The position numbers and the translations under genes are program-made. This document shows, in pieces, positions 1 to 9,948 of a stretch of 64,000 nucleotides of DNA. The notes below the pieces were generated by a model. The model saw only the letters and a list, made by a program, of their open reading frames with translations. It was not told the origin of the DNA and did no database searches. Numbering within the stretch: position 1 is the first letter of the stretch; every line of letters begins with the position of its first letter. Origin of the DNA: Vitis vinifera (lineage: Eukaryota; Streptophyta; Magnoliopsida; Vitales; Vitaceae); the NCBI RefSeq assembly GCF_030704535.1, contig NC_081810.1, positions 2,585,501 to 2,649,500 on the forward strand, in the 5' to 3' direction.

Positions 1-3000
1 AAGAATGATTCTCAACAGCCCTTCAGTTCCACTTTAAAGCATCTAATTAGTTCATACACTGCTTTGTCGAACCAATCAGTTTATTAGACTAGGTAAACAT
101 TATCCACATCATAGCAAAAAAGGAAATGAACCACAAGTAATAAAAAATTTAAATTAGTTATATGACAAACCTGGCCATCTGGTCCAGTAAATTCAGTATC
201 AATAGCATCACGTGTAGTACCACTAACTGGACTGACAATTGTTCTGTCCTCTCCAACTAATGCATTCAAAATGCTACTTTTACCAACATTTGGTCGTCCA
301 ACAATTGCAATTGCAGGAACATAATTTTCTTCTCCATCAAGATTCTCAGGATCCTATATATTAGCATGAAAAAATTTATCAAGAACCTAAGTATATAATC
401 CAGATGAATAGGGGAAAATATGGGCATGCTTATGGATGATTGAAATGAAAGAACAAATTATAGATTACACAAAGCACAAAGACCAAAAAAATAAATAAAC
501 CAATGAATGCCCACAATCATCACATTTTGACATAATTAAAGACAAATTCACATATATATCATAATCAAAGATTGTAAATCAAACTAGAAGATAATTGCTT
601 TCAGTATGTGCAAGTGGACCATCATAACAAGAAATGGGAATGGCATAGGAGCATTTACCATGAGTGGTTAAGATCAGTTAGAAAATCAAATCTAAAGCAA
701 ACTTGGCATATGTTATTAATACTTCTAAATTGGATTCTAAAAAAACAAAATAAATAAATCACTTCACTCAACCATACAGATGACCTTCAACCCTGAATTG
801 TAGAACTGAATCAAGAATGAAAAACGAAATATAAAAAAATGCAATGTTTTTAAAACTAGATAGACTGACCAGTTCAACCAATCGAACCATCCACCAGACC
901 TTGTCTGATTCGGCTTTTGAGCTGAAGGACATTGAACTAGTCTGCTGGTTCTGATTTTTTTTTTTTACTTTCTTTTTTTTGGGTGGGGGTGGGGGCAAGG
1001 GGGCAAAACATTGAGCCCATATCATTGGGCCGCTTGATATCATGCACCACAACTCACAATGGTTGAATGTGCATTTTAAACCCCTCTTCATTTCCATATG
1101 CTTCCAATGTAGGATGGATAATTTAGAGAAAGGTCCAACATAGTATGCCAAATGGGGGCTTCAGCCTTGGACTCCAAGGTCAAGGAATGATCATGTAACC
1201 ACAAGATTGCTTATGTTCTTTCGTTAAAAATTTCAAAACAATATATAAAATAACATGGTTTTTTTCAAAAAAATTTATATTAATAAATATGAAAATATTA
1301 TAAGTAAAATAATGTAATGTTTTTAAAATTATAAAATAATATGATATGTAATTTTTAATGCAAATAAAATTAAATAATGGAAGGATTATAAAATTAAATA
1401 ATAGAATAATCCTTCCATTTTGTAATATATATTTTCACATTTAAATATTTATTTTATTTTATTTTATAAAATTTAAAATATTAATGTATTTATATTTATT
1501 CATGATTTGATTTGATAATATCAAAGATGAAAAAACAAATATTATTGGTTTTTAATTTCTTTATATATTTTTAAATTTTTATAATTATTTTATTTTAGTA
1601 AAATATAAATTACATATTTATGATATCACCGGTTTGACCACAGTTTAACCATCAATTCAATCATTGAACCTTGAAGCGATGACTTTTCTAATTTAATAAC
1701 CAATCTCATTCTAAAAACATTGAAAAAAATGATATAATTATAATACTGGGGGGCGAGAGACAATATTTGAATCATTTTAAAATATAGAAAATAAATAAAA
1801 ATTCCTCTATTTAAAACAAAAGAATCAAGAAAACCCTAAAAAAATGCTACTTTAGACCAAGTTTGTTGTCAAAAGAAAAACAAAGTGCATATAAGAAAAA
1901 ATGTTGAATGAAAATGACTTCCGCAAATCAACACAAAAAGCATATCAAAATCCATTCATGTGAAAATAATTTAACAGATTATAATTTTATTAGAAAAGGA
2001 TAGGTAGTTGCAAGTTTTACTCAAAATGCTTTTTCATTTTATTAGCAAGCGAGTTGATGATAACAATCTTATAGGATCCCTCCCTCTCACACATTTTGAT
2101 AAACTTCAAAGTTCTCATTTAGGATAGCTTCTTTTTTTAAAATTTTTGTTGGAAGTTGAAGCGAAAGTCAGTGTCACAATTTTTAAAGGGCAATAGTGGT
2201 ATTGTAAAAGTTATATTAAACATGAAATTACTTCTTGCATAAGCCAAAATAGAGCTTCTACAAGAAGCAACATTTTTCTAGCTTCCATACTAAGTTCTTT
2301 TTTAAGCTACAAGCTCATAGAATAAAAGTAATCAAACAACTATAAAAGCTCTTGTTGATCTTAAAAAAAGAGTTTTTGACTTCTTACAAGTTGATCCAAA
2401 CAGAGCAAAACTTACTTTGAAAAAGGTTCTAAATTTTATCACTTCCCATCAAATATTATTAAGAGGTAGAAAACTTATAAAATTAAAATTAAAATTAAAA
2501 TTAAATCCCCACTTTCTATAAAATAAAAAATAAAAATAAAAAATAAAATAAAAAATGAGCTCTGCACACCCCTCAAAAGAGTCAACTATGTCATGGTATC
2601 ATGACCCCAATGGATATTAAGTTAGAAAAAGAAATTACTTTAGGCATGATCCAATTTGTATTCCCTAATAAAAAATAAGAAGTGTGAGGAAAGGAGGGGG
2701 AGGGAGAGTCACTTGAGCAACTCTAAAACCAAATACTACCAATGAGTGAATGACTTTTCCATCCACCTAAGGAACACCTTCCAAATTAATTAAAATTGTA
2801 GGGTTGGGCCACCAATGAGAGGAGCCTAGCCATTCTTTTCAGGAGAGGTTTCCCTTGTACATTCTTTTGTGATATATCTTTTTGTACAAATCTCCTTGTA
2901 TAATGAAGTTTTTTAGTGTCTGGATCAGGTTTGTATTTTTATGAGAAGGATTCCTCAGCCCTCTCATTAACTCTTTATAAGTAATGAATACATTTCTTGT

Positions 3001-6000
3001 TTCTGATAAAAATAAAAATTCAATGATAGCCTGATATTGAAATCCTGATATGACCAGATTCCCATAATGAAACAGGAAGTATGGAATTTACAATACCTCT
3101 ATTTTTTTTAATCCTGAACAAACAAGATCAAGCAGCTCTCCAGTTCCAGTCCCAGATACAGCAGATATGGGAAGTGGAGTAAACCTAGTCAATCAACCAA
3201 AAAGTTATGCACATAGTTTGTCATAACAATATATGCAAATAGCTAGGCAATTCTACCATCGACCACAGATAATCTCAAAAGTTAATTAATATATAACAGT
3301 TTTGTTGACTGCTATAGTGTAACAGTTTAGGAAATCTTAATTGCTATCTACAATCATATATCACAAAGTTTGAACCTTCAAAATGTTCTGGTTGAAGTTT
3401 GGATGGATAGTTTTATGATGTTTGAACTTGTCATTGTTCTGTGTCATGTTTTTGGCAGGCTACTTAACTCTAAAACACCTGGAAAATGACAGAGCTTGTA
3501 GTCCTAGAAGTATTATTACTATCAGAATATTCACATGTATACATATCAGCATAGCCACACATACATGACTCCCCTTACAAATTCAGCATAAAACAATTTT
3601 TTATTATAAATAAACATATTATTGCATTGAATGGTATATACAAAGAAGGACAAGAAATCGTTTCATGATATACAATCGCTGATCAGAAAGTAATTTAGTC
3701 AGAAAACATATAGACAAAACCATATCCTCTGGTCTGAGTTTTACATATTAATTTATGCAGACAATTTGTCCAATAAATAGGCATTATTTATTAGATAACT
3801 CAAAGAAATCACTAATTCGCAATTTCATTGAAGGACAATGAACTGCAAAGAGAAGATAAAAAAGACTGCTCACCCCAAGGACCAAAATTCTAATGCTTGC
3901 ATGATTCCTTTCTTTGGAGATTCACACTTGTTCACAGCAAGAACAATACACTTGTTTGAGTAATTTTTACGTAGCCAATCTGCTATTTCCACATCAGCTG
4001 CTGATAGACCTGCCTGTTCAGTATTTTTTACATTACTGTTTTACTAACACAAGAAGATATTACTGTTTTACTAACATGAGAAGATATTTGCTTGCTCACT
4101 CAAGAAAATAAGAACTAGGCAATGTAATCATGAATTCTAATGAATAAAGAAAGTCCAGATAATTGTTTAATTCCAAAAGAACGAAGCATTTACCATCACT
4201 TGTCGGATTAAGAATATCTTAAATCCATCCCTGTTCAAGATGGTACACAAGAGCAATACATTAACTACAAGACTGCAAATTCAAAAGTACCAAGGCAACA
4301 AAATGCAAATTCATAGCACCCTTTCCAATATGCCTATTTATTTTATGTCCTTGCTTTGTATTCCAAGAAGAGTCAGATTGAGACTAGAGCAAATCCTAAG
4401 GGGAGATTGGAGCAAATCCTAAGGGACTTTCTTTGGGGAGTCGGGGCTCTTGAGTCGGGGCCTCGTTTAGTAAGGTGGTCTATAGTTTGTTCAAATAGAG
4501 GAAAGGGTGGCTTGGGAGTGAGGAATTTGTCGTTACTCAATAAGGCCCTCCTGTGTAACTGGAGTTGGCGGTTTGCAATGGAGAGGGAGGCTCTTTGGAA
4601 GCAAGTTATTTGCGGTAAGTATGGGGAAGAAGAGGGAGATTGGCGCTCATTTCAAGTGAGAGGAAGTTTTGGGGTAGGTTTGTAGAAAGCCATCAAGAAA
4701 GAATGGGATATCTTGGGTGGCAGTATGGCCATTTCTGTGGGAAATTAGAGGGTGAAGTTTTGGAAGGATAAATGTTGTGGCGACAATTCGTTGTGTCTCT
4801 TTTCCCTTCTTATTTGTTATAGCATTGTCTAAGGAGGTTTGGGTTGAGGATGTTTGGAACCATTCAAAAAAGGGTGTGTGTTCCTAGATTCTCTAGGCGG
4901 CTCAACAATTGAGAGGTTGTGATTGTGGAGCACATTTTTTAAAGACTGCAAGGAAGGAAGGTGTGCAGGGAGGTAGATTATTAGGTGGTTTGGACAAAGT
5001 CAAAAGACGGTAAATTTGCGGTCAAATCTCTTTATAAGGCTTTGGAATTGGAAAGTCAAGGCAAATTCCCTACAAATGTAATTTGGAATTCATGGGTGCC
5101 ACCAAGGGTGGGCTTCTTTTCTTGGGAGGCTACTTGGAATAAGGTCTTAACTTTGGATCAAATTCAGAGGAGAGAGTGGCCTTTGGCCAATAGATGTTAC
5201 TTGTGTCTCTCAGAGAAAGAGACACTTGATCACTTACTATTGCAATGCAATGTGGCTAGGATTCTCTAGCACTTGTTGTTTTCTCTTTTTGGTGTATCGT
5301 GGGTGCTTCCTTTCTCAGCTAGAGAGACCTTATTAGGGTGGCATGGCTCTTTTGTGGGTAAGAAAAGGAAAAAAGTGTGGCAAGTTGCTCTTTTATGCCT
5401 CTTCTGGACTATTTGGAAGGAAAGAAACAGTAGAGCTTTTGAAAACGAGGGGCGTCCAGTCCAAGGGCTCTGGGCTTGAGCTAAGGTGTATTTAGTTGTC
5501 AACCCTTCTTCCATTGTTGATTTTGTAGGTTGGTTCGATTCTATTTAAGGGAGTGTTGTGTTTTGTTTTTCCCCTTTTTCTTTTTTGAGGCGCTCTTAAG
5601 CATCCTTTGTATACTTTTTGTGTACTTTGGGGCTCCTTTCTAGAGTGTCTTTCTTAATATATTGCATTTTACCCATTAAAATAAAACAAAAAACAAAACA
5701 AAATGCAAATTCTCTTGGAACTCAAAATACAGGAGGGAATTTTATTAAAAGGAAAAAAAGTATTGTAAAAGGAAGGTCAGGTATCGTTCAAGAGTCTTAA
5801 TGATATTCTATAATCTACTGCCTAGGCCATTCTACATAACAAAGTTCTCAAGGCACTTCAAAAGCAATCTCTTGGGGCCCAACAAGGGATAGATGAGAAC
5901 TTCATCTAGAAGCAAAGTCAATATCCAGGAGTTAAGCCCTTGCTTGGTAACTAATCAGGCAGGCTAGTGGCAATAAATCATACACTTGTTCATTAGTGTC

Positions 6001-9000
6001 TAACAAGAATCCCGCAAGGAAAAGTATGTCAATTAAAACCATACACGCGAGTAATCAAGACCTCATGTTTCAATATTCATGAACTAGGGCCCTAGTATGC
6101 ATGATGGACCACATCAAATCATAGCCTTTGTTGCTCCTCTAGTAAGACCAGAACTATTTTATTTCCACATCACTCTCATTGAATTATTAAGGAGGAGTAA
6201 AAGTATATGTTCACCATGCGCTTAGCAAACCACCAAAAGCCCTCACAGGAAGTCACAATTGATTCATCCCCACAACAGACCACTAATGCATGTACAGCCA
6301 AGCATTCATTCCAATAAAAATATAAAAGATTAAAAAAAATAACCAAAAAAAAAAAAAAACCCTAACACCTAATATTGGCACCACCCACCCACACCTCAAT
6401 ACTTTTGACAATTGCTATTATACACAAGGACTTCTGTAGCAGATAGAGATTTTCCTTGATTAGTTATCATGAGATCTCCAAGAAAGACTAGTGTTTTGAA
6501 TGTAAGCTTATACTTCTAAATCTTGAATCTTTTGTACAACAATACCCTCTTGTTTCCAAACCTTGGGGAGCCAACATAATCTACTGTTGAACTATCAATT
6601 TTCCTAAAAATTTAAGTTTGTAGGATTTGGACTCAATATGGATATCATGCTCCTTAACACCCTCCCTCACGTGCAATCTCATACCCGCACGTGGATAGAT
6701 ACCGTAGAATTGCAACTTGGGGAGGAGAGATACCAAATGTGGGAAACAAACATGTAAATTGCAAAGAAGTGGCTTGAACTCATGACCTCTTGCCAAACCA
6801 GGCTCTAATACCATGTTGAACTATCAATTTTCCTAAAAGCTTAAGCCTACAAGATTTGAGCTCAATATGTAAATCATGCTCCTTTAACATATATATATAT
6901 ATAGATAACAGCAATCAATGAGGTTAGAAGTTGCAGTAAACCCAGTGTATTGTCATAACATGTGTCTCTCACTCCTATCAATAAATCATTAATTGCATAT
7001 AATATTAAGAAGAGAAGGAAGAAAATAAATGAAACAAAAAGGTTCATTAGAAAGAAATTATTCAGTACTCAAGTAAAGAATAATAGAATGAACTCTACCT
7101 GGCCATCGACAAGAAATATAATAACAGATGATTCTTCTATAGCTGCAGTAGCTTGTTTCTCAATCATTGTAGGCATCCTTGCAACAGCTGCTTCCCTGGA
7201 GGCAAGTGGAATCCCATCCATACCAATGGTTTTTGTAATAGCTAATTCTTCCATAACATTATCTTGTGATTTTGAAATTGTGAGGACACCTCCAGTATCT
7301 ATCACCATGAATTCATAATCTCCCCAAAAGGCTCTACCATAGAGGCGATCACGAGTAACACCAGGTTCATCCACTACAATTGCCTTGTTACCCTGAGAAA
7401 AGATAATAGATAACAGAAAAATTCACCTTTCAGAATGTTGGAATATCGAAGATATGTAATCTAGGAAGTTGGAAAACATGTCTGGGCATTGGAGCAAATA
7501 AATGTCTAACATAAAAATTAGAATCCAAAATCGATGATTAAATACCCCAACAAGACGATTGAATAATGCCGATTTACCAACATTTGGCCTCCCAACAATG
7601 GTAACCCTCGGAAGAAGATGGTCAGGAATCTGCAGATGGAATTTCAAATGAGTCATAACTCATAAGTGAATGTGAATGCAAGATTCTCTCAATCCTCTTC
7701 AAAAGTTAAAGAGACACAAAATTGCATTACCAATGGATAACCAGTTTAATTTCACTAAAAAAAAAATGCTATTTCAAAAGAGTCATAACTCATAAGCATA
7801 TATGTATGCAGGCTTTTTTCAATCCTCTTCAAAAGTTAAAGAGACCCAAATTTGCATTACCAATAGATAACCAGTTTAATTTTGTGAAAAAAAAAAATGC
7901 AATCAACTAATTTATTTTTCTAAGGAATATATAAATAAACAACCTCGAGTATATATATGCATTCTAAATTCCTGTTGAACTTCATCATATTTACATAATA
8001 CTAAAATACCAAAGAGAGCTTCATCATTATAGTCATTCTTCAAATTCATACTTCATATTTAAACCATCAGGTTTCTATGTCTTTCTAAAGAACTGGCTCA
8101 AACTCTAAGGTTATATGTGCTATATTTTGAGAACAGAAATTCCTACTGTGTATCTGCTTTAATCAGTTCTTGGTAAAGAACAGAAAAGAAAGGGGATATC
8201 TAAAATTTCTACAGCACTTTGATTCAATTTGATTGTGGATTGCAGCTCTTACAAATTCCGGGCACTATATTTTAGTGTGAATTTCTTTGTGCAGAGAATC
8301 TTGGACTTGGTCATCCTGTGTGCTTACTTTTGCTTACTACTATTATCATCAGAAAGAAAAAATAAAGGGGAAAAAAAAAAGCAACAATAAAAACTAGCAA
8401 TCCGGCAACTATAAAAAACAAGAGAAGAAAATGAGCCAAGGCCGATGCTTACAACATTTCTAGTCGTACTTTTACTCTTCTTCTGCTTTCCACCCCTTCC
8501 CTTTAACTCATTTGCCCCATCCTCCTCTGAGATGATCAAATAATGGATACGCACATTAAGCTACATCACATTTCACAACACCAAACTACAAATGGAAATA
8601 TCTCTTAGAAAGGATTTCAAATAGAATTCTTTCCCTTATATTTCCATGGATATTTAAACATAAAGCATAGGGAAAATTTGTCAAGAAAAAATTTCTACTC
8701 ACATTTTGCATTTCATTTCTTTCCCTCACAAAAACATTCAGATACATATAAAGACAAACGCTATCAGACTAGGGATATGGTGTAATTTGTACAAATTAAA
8801 ACCATTTTTTCATTGCATCTGTTTGGAGAAGCTATCCGGAGTGCATAGCTTTGCAGCTCCAATTGCGTCACCGAAATCCTTGTCCCAAATAATAAAATCT
8901 CTACTCACCGATGCTCAATTGGCGTGACAAAAATCGAGAATACTCTCGAACAGCATGCTTCGCTTCTTCCTCGAGCGCATCGACATCGAGTGAATAACTT

Positions 9001-9014
9001 CGGTTTGCAACCTC

Positions 9015-9046
<32 letters not shown>

Positions 9047-9335
9047 TATCAACGCCACCATCAGAGTCATCAGCTTCGTCGTCTTCTTCTTCTTCTTCTA
9101 AAAATTCTTCTGATTCTGATGCCCCGGTATCGTCGGAGAACTGTGCATTTGTCTGCCGTGAAATGCATGGAGGAAGAGTCCGCTGACGATGGAGGTGAGG
9201 GAGAGTGAGGGCAAGGGAGAGAGAGTGTGAAGAGGAGGTGGCGAAGACAGGCGGAGGAGAGAGAAGAGAGAAAGAAACCCTAGGAATGGGAGGGAGGAGA
9301 GAGAATAGGGCTCTCGAGATATCCAGAGTCGCCAT
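1..9335 (-). CDS. DER: Chloroplast GTPase Der (EngA, double Era-like), 3' part outside window
   Basis: Der GTPases carry two G domains in tandem and act in assembly of the large ribosomal subunit; the plant form (Arabidopsis EMB2738-like) works in plastids. Coding exons read 9335-8909, 8526-8453, 7629-7546, 7392-7099, 4013-3874, 3184-3097 and 353-171, all GT-AG and in phase, giving 430 codons before the left edge. Residues 1-~70 are Ser/Leu/Pro-rich and look like a transit peptide. An acidic stretch with ten Asp follows. G1 of the first domain (GRPNVGKS) is near 180-187, DTGG near 227, NKCE at 321-324; G1 of the second domain is near 388-395, followed by the switch motif SGTTRD. The rest of the second domain and the KH-like end lie beyond position 1. 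The start is the first Met of the transit-like sequence. The gene lies downstream of MnmA on the same strand, 613 bp away. Certain as a family; plastid targeting is inferred. Confidence 0.93.
354..3096. other. Long Der intron, repeat-rich
   Basis: This 2.7-kb intron holds the DNA-transposon relic at 842-1722 and otherwise AT-rich sequence. Near 2860-3020 there is a T-rich tail ending in an A-rich run after 'taagtaatgaatacatttc', which resembles the 3' end of a retroposon, but I could not define its start or a target duplication. No exon-like or RNA-gene sequence was recognised. Confidence 0.5.
842..1722. mobile_element. Non-autonomous DNA transposon in a Der intron
   Basis: The two ends form imperfect terminal inverted repeats beginning CAATGTTTTTA. 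The segment is flanked by a 9-bp direct repeat AAAAAAATG at 833-841 and 1723-1731. The inner ends carry motifs of the type gaccagttcaacc and ggtttgaccacagtttaacc, a pattern I associate with a dispersed plant element. No transposase frame is visible. A 9-bp duplication would suit a Mutator-like element and 8 bp a hAT; the A-rich repeat cannot settle this. It lies in the intron between Der exons 6 and 7. Confidence 0.6.
4313..5696 (+). mobile_element. 5'-truncated L1-type LINE inserted antisense in a Der intron
   Basis: Plus-strand frames encode the C-terminal part of a plant LINE ORF2. After a segment resembling the end of the reverse transcriptase (around 4313-4680) comes the zinc-finger RVT domain with CxxC and HLLLQC near 5195-5260. 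The 3' end is A-rich (5674-5696). The insert is bounded by a perfect 16-bp direct repeat, AACAAAATGCAAATTC, at 4297-4312 and 5697-5712; the first bases could partly be tail. The frame is interrupted several times, so this is a dead copy. Near 4370-4430 a block containing GAGCAAATCCTAAGG occurs twice in a row, a short tandem duplication that shifts the frame. Orientation is opposite to Der transcription. Confidence 0.92.
6585..6889 (-). mobile_element. TRIM-type miniature LTR element (non-coding fossil)
   Basis: Two direct repeats of about 75 bp lie at 6585-6659 and 6814-6889. On the minus strand each begins TGTTAA and ends TTCAACA, so they have TG...CA ends. Directly after the upstream repeat on the minus strand is TGGTATTAGAGCC (6801-6813), a near match to the initiator-tRNA-Met primer site TGGTATCAGAGC. 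A purine-rich GTGAGGGAGGG precedes the downstream repeat. The interior is about 155 bp and has no coding domain, as expected for TRIMs. The repeats differ at roughly 11 positions plus one indel, which suggests an old insertion. No matching target duplication was found. Confidence 0.8.
7641..7900. repeat. 130-bp tandem duplication in a Der intron
   Basis: The segment starting ATTTCAAATGAGTCATAACT at 7641 repeats as ATTTCAAAAGAGTCATAACT at 7771. The similarity continues through the CAATCCTCTTCAAAAGTTAA and ATAACCAGTTTAAT blocks to an A-run and TGC at about 7900. The first copy begins only 12 bp from the 3' splice site of the exon at 7546-7629 (minus strand). The duplication therefore sits where the branch point and pyrimidine tract of that intron should be. 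Confidence 0.85.
7901..8452. other. Der intron remainder
   Basis: AT-rich intron sequence between the duplicated block and the 8453-8526 exon. I see nothing else in it. Confidence 0.4.
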
Positions 9336-9948
9336 TTCTGTGAGTTGTGTGTCCAGTGGAGGTTTCTACGCGGGGATGTTTATTTATTTTATCCCCTCGC
9401 AAGAAACAGGGAGTGGCGTGGCGCAACACTTCGAGAAACGACGTCGTTTTCAATTGCATTTCCTACAAATATCTGACGCGATCCACCATCCAAGTTCTCC
9501 CGTAAGCTACATCCTCCGCTGGCAGAACGAATTCACTGTTACATTGAACTCGTCTCTTAAAAAATGTCATAAATTTAAATTTATTTTTAAATTCAAAAAA
9601 TATTGTTAATTTTAATTTTTTTTATATTACGATTTTTAAAAAAATACACTACTCCAACAGAAAACCCTTCATAATTCCTCCTCCCCCTGTTTATCCCCAC
9701 CTAATCCCGATGTAGGTCCAATGACCCTCAAGATTTTAAATCAAATCCATATGATTAAAAATATGCATACATATATTTTGCAACAGAAATAATAATAAGC
9801 TCAAGTTTGAAAATGTACTTCATATTTGTTATTTGGATAAAAGTCATAAAAAATACATGAGAAATAAATAGAAATTACAGGCAAATAACCTCAAAAAAGC
9901 CTACCACAAAATCAACTATTTCTCAACACATACAATTCTTTTGTACGT
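9336..9948. promoter_or_regulatory. Der promoter and MnmA 3' spacer, with ACGT palindrome
   Basis: This 613-bp spacer separates the MnmA stop (9949) from the Der start (9335); both genes are on the minus strand. At 9436-9449 there is a perfect 14-bp palindrome, AAACGACGTCGTTT, about 100 bp upstream of the Der ATG. It has the GACGTC core bound by bZIP proteins. A GC-richer segment 9370-9530 gives way to AT-rich sequence near 9540-9660. Promoter function is inferred from position. Confidence 0.55.

Larger units (their letters stand above)
4014..7098. other. Long Der intron with LINE and TRIM insertions
   Basis: The intron between Der exons 4 and 5 contains the LINE at 4313-5696 and the TRIM at 6585-6889. 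Between them (5713-6584) I see AT-rich sequence with no recognised gene, apart from an A-run near 6340-6358. After the TRIM there is a short (AT)n at 6890-6902. Confidence 0.5.

Noticed and set aside
768-1151. 127-codon minus-strand frame
   Set aside because: It spans the edge of the transposon relic and the poly-pyrimidine/G-run; composition is low-complexity.
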